Position numbers and translations under genes: made by a program. From NCBI GenBank assembly GCA_958450325.1, contig OY288243.1, positions 49,740,878 to 49,804,877 on the forward strand: a DNA stretch of 64,000 bases. Reading direction: 5' to 3'. The stretch's first letter is position 1, and each line of letters starts with the position of its first letter. Source of the stretch: Agrostemma githago (Eukaryota; Streptophyta; Magnoliopsida; Caryophyllales; Caryophyllaceae). Below, in pieces: positions 33,551 to 44,360 of the stretch. The notes under the pieces are model-generated. The model did no database searches, had not been told where the DNA came from, and saw only the letters and a program-made list of their open reading frames with translations.

Positions 33551-35640
33551 TGCGGACGTCTGTCCGCACCGCCCGGCGTGCGCCCGCGCGGGACTGACCT
33601 GGTCGGACCTCGATTCGGATGACGGGGGCCGGTCTGATCTCGCGTACGAGGCGATGTTTCGGACCTCGATTCGGATAACGATCCGTACTTGTACTAGACG
33701 GGTGCGGGCACCCATGTTTCCGTTTGGAATCGATCAAGTCGTGGTTGTTGTAAATGTTTAAAGGTCGATATGTTTGGTAAGGTGACTTTTTTCAGTGAAC
33801 TGAATTCGTTGCCGATTTGTGGAGTCGCCACCGAGTCAATTATGGGGACTCAGAAACCATTCAAGTCAACTTTAATCCTTTGCCGGCTCAAAGTTGAGGG
33901 GCACGAGACCTAGAGATAAAGATTTGTACCCTTAAGCACTCCATGCCTGGAATGACTCTCATTGCCAATAGTTTGGGACATCCAGAAACCGTCGATTCTG
34001 AGTAAGGGGTGAGGGTATAAATTGGAAAGTCAACACCCAAATCCGCCCGCACTATACCGGCCTCTACTAATTAATCGGTGGGCTGATAACTTAGTTCTTT
34101 TCTTGTGGCGGAAATACTATAACATCCATTGTTTTCACCCTATACCTTTTGCTACGTCGGTTGTTTAAGGACAAGTAAGTTTTGTTGTCAAAGTAGTTGT
34201 GTTTAAATTCTTTGCATTCGATTTCACATGACAAGCAGGCGATGAAAAGGTGCACGTAGGAGAGTAGAGAGTACTAATATTATAGGTATTAGCAACTCAG
34301 TTTTAACACGATAATACGAATATTAGTCGTTTTCGTGATATACCTTACCCGGTATTCTGCTTAAGATGCGTCGATTCGGTATTAATAGGGATGCGTCGAA
34401 CCTAGTAAGGCGAGCACCCGGACTAATATGGAACCCGACCATCGCTTTGTTCAATTTTAGTTGTTTTACATTTTAAATTCCGTGTTAGGTGATTTAACAT
34501 GCGATTATAAGGTCGTAAAAGCGATAAATAATACGAAAGCTGTAAATGCGAATATAAGTAAATCACATTGTGAGGAGTTTCACCCTCGAAGTATACACTA
34601 GACGAGACACGATTAATAGATAGTTGAGAACGGATCTCGGAATTACTCGAGTCTATTTAGTGTATTTTAGTGTTTGTGGTTGAAGTTGGGACGTTACATG
34701 TTTTAGTATGTGTTTATGGACCTAGTGTCCATGCCTAGTATTGTCGTAGTGCATAATAAAAGAAAGTGTGAAAATGTAAAGTTTTGTTTAGATGACAACC
34801 TAGTGACGGCTCGACTTCAAAGGCGGATCCTCCTAGTTGCCTTGTAATGCAGAGCTCCGTTACTATTGGCTGATTCTGCGGCTAATCCGGCAGAACTTCG
34901 TTACTAAACTATAGCTAGTCAAACACAGGCACCTCGGGATCGAGTGGAGTGCTCGAAGGTGAGGAGTAGCGTCAATGTCGCTTTTATCGGAACTACAATT
35001 GATTGGATCGTTTGCCTCGGTTGTCGGAGTGCGAGCCCTTAGCGAGAAACTCTTACGAGTGGAGGGGGAAGAGAATTGAAGAAGAAGTGTCGAATGAATG
35101 AAGTGGGGGGGGGGAGGGTATTTATAAGTGTTTTCGGCCCTCGTCACCCAGATAGACGCCTGAGTCAAGGCGCACCAAGACTCAGGCGCCTGGGTTCAGG
35201 CGTGTGGAGGCTCAGACGCGCAGGGTGAGGCGCTCAGTGTTTTGAAGATACAATTTTGATACTTTCCAAAACCAAGAGGTGGGTGTATAATATATATCTT
35301 GGGGGTTAAGGTTTCCCTTCCTTGACCTAGCGCCGTGATACTTAGCGGGCCTCGGGTGTGCATCCCGGGGTTTGCTTGGCACGGTGGTGACTCGGTTCGA
35401 GTTTCGGGACCGACTCGGGGTCCCGGTGTCAGAATTGACTCTAATTAGTGTCCATGCGATCGTAACGACACGACTAAGGCTGCCATCATCTTATTTTAAT
35501 TTTTCCGAGTAATTTATTTGATCCGTTCAATAGAAAAACTAACTAAAACATCGTGAACCTGCGTCGCGTTGCAGTCCTATCGTCATCGGGTGTTTGTTGG
35601 GCACTTTTGCAGCCACCAGGTCCAAATCTGGGTGTCTACA
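33551..35640 (-). repeat. Element C 3' LTR (2090 bp)
   Basis: Ends TGCGGACGTC (33551) and GGGTGTCTACA (35640). It is colinear with 48281-50446 but differs by many scattered substitutions and small indels, so the insertion is not recent. It includes TGGCGACTCC on the minus strand (near 33830). Confidence 0.93.
35119..35232 (-). promoter_or_regulatory. Element C LTR promoter: TATA box and GC repeats
   Basis: TATAAATA (35126-35119) with a run of GACGCCTGAG, CAGGCGCCTGGG, TTCAGGCGTG and AGACGCGCAGGG units upstream on the minus strand (35150-35232). The same block is in the 5' LTR (TATA 49932-49925, repeats 49960-50045). The GGCGCCTGGG unit also occurs at the element's own PMD1 promoter (41766-41850). 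Confidence 0.65.
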
Positions 35641-35654
35641 GAAGCCCCCACTTT
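35641..35654 (-). other. Element C polypurine tract
   Basis: AAAGTGGGGGCTTC on the minus strand, immediately before the 3' LTR start TGTAGACACCC. Confidence 0.88.
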
Positions 35655-36015
35655 GACTGAGTCTTGGACAAGGCGAAAGTCAAAGTATAGGCACCCTGGT
35701 AAATCGAGGATTACGACCTGGTGGCTGTTCGGTCAGGTCATTTTAAGTCCATTGAACTACGTGTTGAGGCTCGCTAGCCATGGCTTAGATATCGTACCTA
35801 ATGTCTTTGCTTGCGGTTGCATGCTTGAGCTCGGACCGGTTCTTGTCATCTCGTTCTCAGTTCTTCATGCTCGTGCGTTTGGCCTTTTTTGGATTGCTTA
35901 AAATTTTGTTCAATTTTAAATGTCTTGTGTGTAGGTGACGCGTTAAGCGTAGATGTGAAGAATGTTCGTAAGTGTTGGCTTCCATTTGAACAAATGTCTT
36001 TGGGATGCTTGTGAA
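35655..36015 (-). other. Element C 3' UTR next to the polypurine tract
   Basis: Non-coding DNA between the satellite array and the polypurine tract. I see no feature beyond weak similarity to the LTR end (CTGGTGGCT at 35708-35716 recalls the LTR text). Confidence 0.5.
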
Positions 36016-37190
36016 CCCATGGACTTAATGAAATAAAACGTTCGAGGGCGTCAGTGTAACCTTGAGCGGTCGTCTTCGGGATGCCTGTGACCCCTTGGAT
36101 GGAATAAAGCAAAATAAAATGTTCGAGGGCATCATTCTCCAGTCGAACACTTGTCTTTGGAATGCCTCTGACCCCAAGAACAAAATAAAATAAGATAACC
36201 TATTCGAGGGCGTCACTCTCCACTCGAATAGTTGTCTTTCGGGATGCCTATGACCCCTAGGACCAAGCAAATTAAAATGCTCGAGGGCGTCAGTCTCCAC
36301 TCGAACACTTGTCTTTGGGATGCCTCTGACCCCTAGGACATAATAAACCAAGATAACCTATTCGAGGGCGTCAGTCTCCACTCGAATAGCTATCTTTCGG
36401 GATGCCTAGGACCCCTAGGACAAAGTACAACGAGATAAACTACTCGAGGACGTCAGTATCCACTCGAACATTTGTCTTTGGGATGCCTCTGACCCCTAGG
36501 ACAAAATAAACCAAGATAACCTATTCGAGGGCGTCAATATCCACTCGAATAGCTGTCTTTCGGGATGCCTATGACCCTTAGGACAAAGCAATATAAGATA
36601 AACTATTCGAGGGCGTCAGTCTCCACTCAAATAGCTGTCTTTCGGGATGCCTATGACCCTTAGGACAAAGTAATATAAGATAAACTATTCGAGGGCGTCA
36701 GTCTCCACTAGAATAGCTGTCTTTCGGGATGAATATGACCCCTAGGACGAAGCAATATAAGATAAACTATTCGAGGGCGTCAGTCTCCACTCGAAAAGCT
36801 GTCTTTCGGGATGCCTATGACCCCTAAGACAAAGCAATATGAAATGCTGGAGGGCGTCAGTCTCCACTCGAACACTTGTCTTTAGGATGCTGACCCCTAG
36901 GACAAAATAAACCATTCGAGGGCGTCAGTCTCCACTCGAATGAAAAATGTTGTGGATGTATCAGACTTCTTCGAGGGCGTTGGTATCCACTCAAATTAAA
37001 TTGCTGTGGAGGTATCAAACTCCTTCGAGGGCGTTGGTATCCACTTGAATTAAATTGCTGTGGAGGTATTACACTCCTTCGAGGGCGTTGGTATCCACTC
37101 GAATTAAATTGCTTTGGAGGTATCACACTCCTTCGAGGGCGTTGGTATCCACTCGAATTAAATTGCTGTGGAGGTATCCGATTCCAATGC
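36016..37190 (-). repeat. Element C 3' UTR satellite array, two subfamilies
   Basis: About 36030-36930 holds ten or so units of roughly 80-90 bp (core: TTCGAGGGCGTCAGTCTCCA, CTCGAATAG, TCTTTCGGGATGCC, GACCCCTAGGACAAA). About 36935-37190 holds about five units of roughly 57 bp (TTCGAGGGCGTTGGTATCCA, CTCGAATTAAATTGCTGTGG). Both share an inverted repeat around TTCGAG/CTCGAA. Variable tandem repeats in this position are known from Tat elements and can give rise to satellites. Confidence 0.88.
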
Positions 37191-37803
37191 CTCTCGGATA
37201 ACTAAGACCCGTTAAGCAAAAATTGCAGTTGTTTATTTGTTTTAGTTAAGTGGCTTTTGTTTTGCGGTCTTGTCTTATTTTGTTCGGGTTTGCTTTTGCT
37301 TTGTTTTGGTTTGTTATGTATTTGAGATTTGTTCAGAGTTTTCTTAGATTGGTTCGGTTTGGGTTTTTTTATTACGTGTTTTGGTGTAGAGCTCGTGTTA
37401 AGTGCGGCTTTTATGCTTGTTTCATTATCGTTTTTTTGTAACAGGCGTGCTTTATCGATTAGTTAATTGTTTCGCTATTGTTATTTTATTCGTTTTAAAA
37501 GGGTGTGCGTCTCGCGTATACCGAATGTTAAGCCTTGTTTGTTTTCGTTTTAGTCTGTGCTGGGCTGTTTAGACGCGCGTCCATTTGCTCCCCGATCTTC
37601 GAACGCCTAGCCCCCAGCAGTTCAGAATCCGGGCCCGTCACCTGAGGCGGTCGGGTCCTCGTGGACGAGGTTTGTTTAAGTAAACGAAAGCTGCGGGATT
37701 TGTTCATTCGACCCAAAAGTCGAACGCGTCACCCCCTTCGCCTCTAAATCGCCTTCTCGATTTTTCTACGCGATTTTCGTCTCGATCTCCGCCATACACA
37801 AAA
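37191..37803 (+). promoter_or_regulatory. Element C PMD2 5' flank
   Basis: T-rich DNA, then a GC-rich stretch at 37555-37660 (GACGCGCGTCC, CGAACGCCTAGCCCCCAGC, CCTGAGGCGGTCGGG) and a pyrimidine-rich leader before ATG 37804. I see no clear TATA box. It corresponds to 33022-33346 of A. Confidence 0.4.
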
Positions 37804-40800
37804 ATGTCGACTCCGGGTAAGTGTTCTATACTCGTTTATTGTCGGTTTTGCTTGATTTGGTTAATTGTGAGTTTGTTTTGTTGAAACCCTAGAAAATCGA
37901 TTTTGGTGTTTTTAATTTCCTAAGTTTCGATGCTTGTGCTTAATCCCATTGTTAAATTAGGTTTGATTGGAGCTTGTTAGGGTAGTTATAAGCTTGATAG
38001 GGGATTTCGAGGTACGATAATGGCTCCCTATAGTAATAGGTTCGAGATGCTAGGGTTAGGGACCGTTTTCCCGGATATTTCCGCATTTGTTTTGCGTAAT
38101 CTTGCTTAATTAGTGTTTGCGAGGATATGGGTAGCTCCCTTGTCGACTTCTATGGGCTAGGGTGGCTCTTAGGGCTTTCCGTGAGGTTTTGTGTGTCTTA
38201 CGACGGACCAAAACGTGTCGTAACGATGCCGGATTTTCCCGAAACCACTTCCATCGTGACCGGGATTGAAAATGGGTGTTAGCGGCCTTTTCGGAATTTT
38301 AATATCCTTATCCAAAATTTTGACCCTATTTTGACTTGTTTAAGCCGCTTTAGCCTAGCCTGACGCATGGGTTTTTCGTGTTTTATTTTATTTTACAGCT
38401 AGAGATGATACTGAGCGTCCTGAGGGAGCTTCCACGGTTGGTGCTAGTGGCGAGACCGTCGAGACGAGTTCACAGACTCCCCGTAGGGTTCGCAGGAGAC
38501 GACGGAGTATTTCATCTCAGCGTCGTGATCCGAAGGCCATAAATGAGGTCGATTTCGACAGGGTGAGGAAGCGCAGGCTTCTCGAGACAGTTGCTAGGAG
38601 GGCCCATGTTCTGGTTCCCGTACCGGAGAACGAGGAGATTGGCTATGAGGATCCGGAGTGGGCTCGGGACTGGGATAGTCATCAGTTGTTGTTTCATCTC
38701 GACCTACACGTTTCTCACCGTATCGTGCATGGTCTGGTGAGTGTCCTATTCGTGTTTATTAGTTATGTCTTGGATTTCTTCGCTCGGGTTAGGTTAGGTT
38801 AGGTTTGTTTATACTTGTTTTGTTTTGGTTTGCAGTCTCCAGGTCCGATGAGGACTTTCTCGGGCTTTACTACGTGTCTCGAGATTTATTCTCAGAAGTT
38901 GACCCCCGCGGTAAAGGGGATTATCGCGAGGACTGCTCTAGGCCCCGTGGTCGAGCAGTGGGTCCGGTTGGTGGATTATAAGACTAAGTGCAACCTCATG
39001 GTGATTAGAGCGATGGTAGATCGCTTTCATGATACTATCTCGACCTTCCACATGGCCTTTGGGGAGGCCCGGGTTGACCTTAGAGGATTTCAGAATGATT
39101 ACCGGTTTGCCCTGGGGTCCGGATAGGATTTGGTGGGCTGCCAAGGGCCCTAGGCTAGATATTGATGAGGTCCGGGGCCTTATCGGGGATTGTTTGGAGC
39201 GTGAGGCATATAGTGCACCTCACGCTTTGGTAAGCTTGTACATCACCGATCACTTTGAGCGAGTGGTCGTGTTAGAGGGTCGAGAACCCAACACGCCGGA
39301 GCAGGACGCCCGGTTGTGGTTGTGGTACTTCCTAGGATCGACCGACTTCTCGGATAAAGCCGAGAGGTTTAATACTAGGATTTTGCCTCTCTTAGCTGAC
39401 CTGGCTCAGCTAGGACGTTTTGATTGGGTAAACGCGACTTTTGCAGAGATGACTCGCTGCTTGCAAGTCATGGTGAGGTCGTTGGAGGTGGAGTTGGCTT
39501 CAGCCCTGCCCATCGTGGGTCCAGGCCTTGTTCTGGAGGTTAGTTGCTATTCTCGTCTTTGTATCTTAGGTTCTGCTTATTTTTGGCTTAGTTTTGCTAA
39601 GGTGGTTTGGGGTTTTGCAGGCTTGGATTTATTCCTACTTCCCCTGTTTGGCACGTAAAACGGTGCGGGTTCATGCGAAGAGATTCCCGACGGGGATCGA
39701 GTGGAGGCTAGCTCAACCTAAAAGTACAATCAGCCACTATCTGTCGGAGAACGTGCTGGTTAACCAGCTACACCTCGAGGATGTAAATGTTCTCTTTATA
39801 GCCTATTTTATTTAGTAGCCCCCAAGGTTTAGGATTTATTGAGATGCTGGTTTTGTTATGTAGTTTGTGGCCCGCCCTTGGGCCAATTATGAGGGTGTGC
39901 TGGGGTTTGTGGCTGCGGAGCTGAGGCCTCGGAGTTATTGGAGGATGCTCCTTTCAGCGTTGTTTCGCCCGGTTTGGTATCTTGGCGAGCGGTTGGTGCG
40001 TCAGTGTTTGTTTGGCGATTTAAGGGTGCCGGTTGATCCTCCCCGGATCATGTTTAGACCACCGACCACCGCAGAGGTCCTCGAGGGAAGGGATGGAGAA
40101 GGAGGCAATGCACTCCTGGTGCCTGGTGCCTCCTATCTATCTCACGTCAACCAGTGGCTAGCTTGCCACCGCCTTGTGGTAAGGTTTTATTCTTTGGTTC
40201 TAAGGTTTGTTTCATGGTTTAGTATTTTCTTGCCCCTTTACCGGCCGAATTGTTGCCCTCTCAGCTGGCCGATCCGGCTGATGCTATTCAGCCCCCAGAG
40301 TTCCCTCTGATGCTGCTTAGGGTGGACGCGCTCGGGATAGCTTTCACTGAGCCTCTCCCCCCATTTTCTACCGAGGAGATGGACACTGGGATAGAGTGGC
40401 GGGACCGGGTTTACCGGGTGAGTTTTGGCTTTCGTTTTTGGTTTGGGTCTTAAGAGTTAGGGTTGGTTTGTCTAACTTCTGTGGTTTCACCTTTCATGTT
40501 TCATCAGCTTGCCATCAGCGGTTGTGGCAGGCCGCCAACCGCTTCCGGGTTTACGCCTCGAGGGTTTCCCGTGACACTTCAGGACCTCGATTCAGTGAGT
40601 TTGCGTGACTAGGGTGATTTTCTAGGCTGCTTGTGTGTTTTCGTATTTGTAGGATTTCCCGGATATGGTGGGGCAGCTGGAGACTCGGGTGACCGAGCTC
40701 GAGGCGGAGATGGCTGAGGCGTGACAGCTCCTGCAATCTCGGGTCGACGAGATTGCTCAGCTTAAGGAGCAGCTGGCTAGGTCTCAGGGCGAGACCTCCG

Positions 40801-41024
40801 CGCAGGGTGAGGCTAGGCATCGGATTGAGAGGGAGGCTGAGGCTGAGGCCACGGGTCGAGCTACCGGTGCCACTGAGGAGGCTGGAGGAGTCCCCGAGAC
40901 GGATTCCTTAGACATGCTGTCGGGAATGGATGGTAGTGAGTCTCCTCTTCTGGATCTGGAGGATCTAGGTTTGGATGATGACATTTGTGAGGTTGCGATA
41001 GCCATTGATGCGGCTTCATTCTAG
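37804..41024 (+). pseudogene. Element C: antisense PMD2, about eight exons with coiled-coil end
   Basis: Exons by GT-AG sites: 37804-37816, 38399-38736, 38836-39538, 39621-39782, 39864-40178, one from about 40220 to 40417, 40519-40594 and 40653-41024. Exon 2 has a basic patch (RRVRRRRRS) and ARDWDSHQLLFHLDLH. Exon 3 carries the PMD core: VDRFHDTISTFHMAFGEA and TLEDFRMITGLPWGP, separated by a frame change near 39080. The last exon is a probable coiled coil (LETRVTELEAEM, VDEIAQLKEQLAR) followed by an acidic end and TAG. Damage: the frame change in exon 3, a one-base shift at the exon 7 donor and a TGA after EMAEA. A separate family from PMD1. Confidence 0.75.
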
Positions 41025-41760
41025 GGGTCCTCCCTAGCCTCGATTTGTGTGTGGATTTGTATGTTTTGTATACTTTCTTGGGATTTTTAGTTTTTGAATT
41101 AGTTGGATTAGTCTTGTGTTTTCGTTTGGCGAATTTTTTACCTAGGTTGACAACTAATCACTTTTGCGTTCATTTATTTGCGATTCGATCTTAGTTTATC
41201 GTGCGTTGGCGTTTCATGGGAGTACGAAAACAGTTCCTTTTGGATCTTTTTGAAATGCGTTAGTTTGAGCCGGGAATCGGATCAGATAGTACGTCGATTA
41301 AAATGTTTTGACTTGAGACGGGTGAGATGTAAAACATTAACATGTTCTGACCGAGTGTATTAGGAGATGAGTGTAGTTGTTTTGACATTCGAAATGAGGT
41401 CGAAGTTAAAATCCAGGCAATTTTTGGAAAAAAAAAAGTTAGACCACTTTTTGCATAATCATAACATTCCCTTATAAGACTACAGACGCGACTTTACAAT
41501 AACCGTTAAAAGGCTACAACATGCCTAGTTAGGGTATCTTATCCCCCTAAAAAGAAAATGAAAAGACGCCTAAGTCTCGTGTGTCCGACGGGTGAACTCG
41601 CGTTCCTGTAAGTCTTGCATGGGTATTTCGGTCTCCGGAGAGGGCTTCAGTGATTTCGGGAGGTCGTTCCCGATGTCCGAGGTGTCATGTGGTAGCTATG
41701 GTGATAATGCGGGATCAGTGTCTTTATTTTTGGGTTGCTTTAGATGTTGTCTGCCTAGGG
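41025..41760 (+). other. Element C spacer between PMD2 and PMD1
   Basis: Non-coding. It serves as PMD2 3' flank and PMD1 upstream region and is homologous to 29916-30414 of A. No further gene seen. Confidence 0.55.
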
Positions 41761-41906
41761 ATAGGCGCCTGGGCTAAGGCTCTCGGGTTCTGGGTCGCCT
41801 GGGCTCGGGCGGCTGGAGACTCGGGCGCCTGGGCCGGGGCGGTTCGAGTCCCGTTTATGGAAATTTTTGTTGTTTCATAATTGTTGTGGGATTAGGGCTA
41901 TATATA
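41761..41906 (+). promoter_or_regulatory. Element C PMD1 promoter: GC repeats and TATA box
   Basis: Repeats at 41761-41850: AGGCGCCTGGGCTAAGG, GGGTCGCCTGGGCTCGGG, CGGGCGCCTGGGCCGGGG. TATATATA is at 41899-41906 and the PMD1 ATG at 41976. The TATA context GGCTATATATACGGG is shared with A. Confidence 0.68.
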
Positions 41907-41975
41907 CGGGTTGTGGGTACTCGTTTTAGACATACTAGAACATCCATAGGGTCTAGAACATCCATTCTTAGTGTC

Positions 41976-43482
41976 ATGTCAGGTTTCGGGAATCTCCTAA
42001 CCGAGTGGGCGAGTTATTTTAAGAAATTCGACCCCAAGGTTTGTTCAAATGACGGTTGGTCAACGGTCATTGCGCAGAGTCGAGTCAAGGTACAAAATGA
42101 CTTCTTATCGGCATGTTCTAAGTTTTGGGACTCAAAAGGCCATGTTTTTGCTTTCCCCGGGGGTAAAATTTGTCCTCTTCCCGAAGAGATAGACGCTATA
42201 AGTGGGTGAAGTTCGGTTCGGCCTTGCGTGCCTTCGGGGAATGATGCTCATGTTGAGCGGTTCTGTCACTTTTTGGACCTTTCTTCATTGGAGGAGTCTA
42301 ACGTTTTCTTTGGGAGAGATGGCATTAACTTAGAGTTACTTTTTAGAACATTCTCACAGGCTGGTTCCTACGATATTTCGGTCTTAGCATGTAGGCGTGC
42401 TTTTAACATCGCGATGGCTTGTTATCATCTTTTCGAGGATGCGAGGGCGTGTGAAGATTGGGGTAACCCTCGAGTTTTAGATGTGGTGATGGGAATGGAA
42501 CATGGACGATCACCCTCTTTGCTTATTTTGGGTGAGCTTATTCTAGGTCTTGATGCTCATGCCCGACTTCACAAGACATCTTTTCGGGGTTCCAGGATCA
42601 TTTTACAGGTTTTTTGGTGTCGTGTTTCCTTGTTGCTTGGCCTCCCCTTTTTTGTTCTTCTTTGTGGTTGCTTTGGTTTGGAGGCGTGACGTTTTGACGT
42701 GGTTTGTGCAGGTTTGGTTACAGGAGCAGCTTGGTTTGGTCGACCCTCCCCGGGGCTTCAAAGGTTATAACTATAGGGGTTTCACGGGCCAGAAGACGGT
42801 GCAGGTGTGGAGTAAAGGTCATACTGAAGGGGAGTGGTTCTCCTACTTGTCTAAAGGGCAGTTGGTCATTAGGTGGTCCATCCCGTGGTGGAATATCAGT
42901 GGGCGCGCCGGGTTTCCATTCTTGTCTTCGACCGAGGCTTTGCTAATATTATCCATGAGGGATCTGGTTTATATTTATCCATGCGGGTTGTCGAACCAAA
43001 TGGGTGCTAAACCATCCACTTTGGAGACTGCTAAGGATATTTCTAGTTTCGACTCATGGACAGAGGATTCGCTTAGGGAATTTAGGGTGTCCTGGGAACA
43101 GAGTTTTTCGCGTCCCGTCGTTATTGAGAGCGTCCGATCGACCGATATTTCTTCCGTCCGGCGGGAGGTTTGTGAACACCCGTCAGGACAGAGCAACTCA
43201 AAATTTAAAAGGACAACGCCTTTAGGGGACGAGGAGGTGACTCGAAGGAATGTCACTAAGTGCCTGACCAAAGACAGTATTACCGATCCTAGTTTCGTCA
43301 GTTCATCTATGCGGGCCATGACTAACGAGACCCATATTAAAAATGTGAGAGAGAAAGGAATGTGGGATTGGCTGGACTCGCCTTTGGCTAGGGCGGTAGA
43401 AGCTTGTGTTCAAACGATCGATGATGAGAAACACAAGCAGATACACCCGAATGGCAAGGGAAAGAAAAGGTTGGACCGGTAG
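41976..43482 (+). pseudogene. Element C: antisense PMD1, two exons, one nonsense codon
   Basis: Starts at ATG 41976 (MSGFGNLLTEWASYF), 70 bp after the TATA box. Exon 1 to 42608, intron 42609-42711 (103 bp, GT-AG, phase 0), exon 2 from 42712 to TAG 43480-43482. Exon 1: VQNDFLSACSKFWDSKGH, CPLPEEIDAISG, then a TGA where B has Trp (near 42207), then open through ERFCHFLDLSSLEESN and HGRSPSLLILGELILGLD. Exon 2: VWLQEQLGLVDPP, EGEWFSYL, IRWSIPWWNIS, ITDPSFVSSS and a Lys-rich tail (HPNGKGKKRLDR). Apart from the stop I see no other damage. Function unknown. Confidence 0.85.
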
Positions 43483-43689
43483 AGTTCAGTCGTTTTGTAT
43501 TATGTCTTATTAGTTGATATTATGTGGCGTATTAGTACTAATTTTTGTGGAGTTTTGACACGTTGTTTTCTGGAATATCTGGGTTTCAGATGCTTGATGT
43601 AAATGCCTCGACAAAGGCTTGATTTAACCAAACTTTATTATTAATGAGAAGAACATTGTTATTATTTTTCTTTTTCTTTTTTTTTTCTT
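43483..43689 (+). other. PMD1 3' flank with pyrimidine run
   Basis: Probable 3' UTR of PMD1, ending in a T-rich run at 43663-43690. No gene. Confidence 0.5.
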
Positions 43690-43888
43690 TTTTGTGGTGG
43701 CTCGCAACTCGATTTTTCATTTTTCCCGGAGCGCCCTTTCGGGTTTTCACTCCGTCCTCGGCTCACCCTTTTTGTTTTGTTTTTTTCATTCTCTTTTTTT
43801 TGTTTTTCTTTTCTTTTCGACGGCTCGCAACACGATTCTTTATTTTGCCTGGGGCGCCCTTTCGGGTTTTCACCCTGTCCTCAGCTCG

Positions 43889-43987
<99 letters not shown>

Positions 43988-44065
43988 CACGACGGCTCGC
44001 AACCCGATTCTTCATTTTGCCCGAGGCGCCCTTTCGGGTTTTCACCCCGTCCTCGGCTCGTCGTT
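43690..44065 (-). other. Element C array of three bulged hairpins
   Basis: On the pol-sense (minus) strand. Copy 1 (43754-43727): CGGAGTG/CGCTCCG, AAAA bulge, CCC-GAAA-GGG. Copy 2 (43875-43852): GGGTG/CGCCC, AAAA, CCC-GAAA-GGG. Copy 3 (44049-44022): CGGGGTG/CGCCTCG, AAAA, CCC-GAAA-GGG. Each is followed by a tail of the type GGCAAAATGAAGAATCG and GTTGCGAGCC. Copy 1 equals hairpin 2 of the Athila element except for the loop. Confidence 0.75.
43891..43984. repeat. (AT)47 microsatellite
   Basis: An uninterrupted 94-bp AT dinucleotide run between hairpin copies 2 and 3. Frames across it give only Ile-Tyr repeats and are not genes. Confidence 0.98.
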
Positions 44066-44360
44066 TGTGCTTCCTCACTTAAATCACTCATTAGCCGGAA
44101 CGTGCAAAGAGTCCCGGTTTGTACATGAATCGAGTAATCGATTTTTTATTTGTTTGTCTTTTCGTTTGGTTGTACCCGAAGGAGGGTTGCCTACGTATCC
44201 GCTTTTAAACGGAATCAAACCATGTTCGTAGTTCTTTAAAAAATGTGAGTGATTTTGATTTAGACTCGTTATGCCAATTATCGATGCGAATTTGTTTTTT
44301 TTTGTCGTTTTTTCATGGCTTCCCCCTAAGTCGGATGTTGGGATGGGGTTGACGGGATGT
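44066..44360 (-). other. Element C spacer next to integrase, with conserved box
   Basis: Holds GGTTGCCTACGTATCC and GGAATCAAACC (44185-44225), reading GGATACGTAGGCAACC in pol sense. The box recurs in B and D between the convergent ends of integrase and PMD1. Confidence 0.6.

Noticed and set aside
36016..37190. CRISPR-like array of repeats and spacers
   Set aside because: Units are contiguous tandem repeats without unique spacers, in a plant retrotransposon 3' UTR.
43727..43754. Bulged hairpin as a simple bacterial-type terminator
   Set aside because: Plant element; the repeated A4 bulge, GNRA loops and position do not fit a rho-independent terminator.
43644..44231. Long frames with Ile-Tyr repeats
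   Set aside because: Translation of the AT microsatellite and hairpin array; low complexity, no coding evidence.
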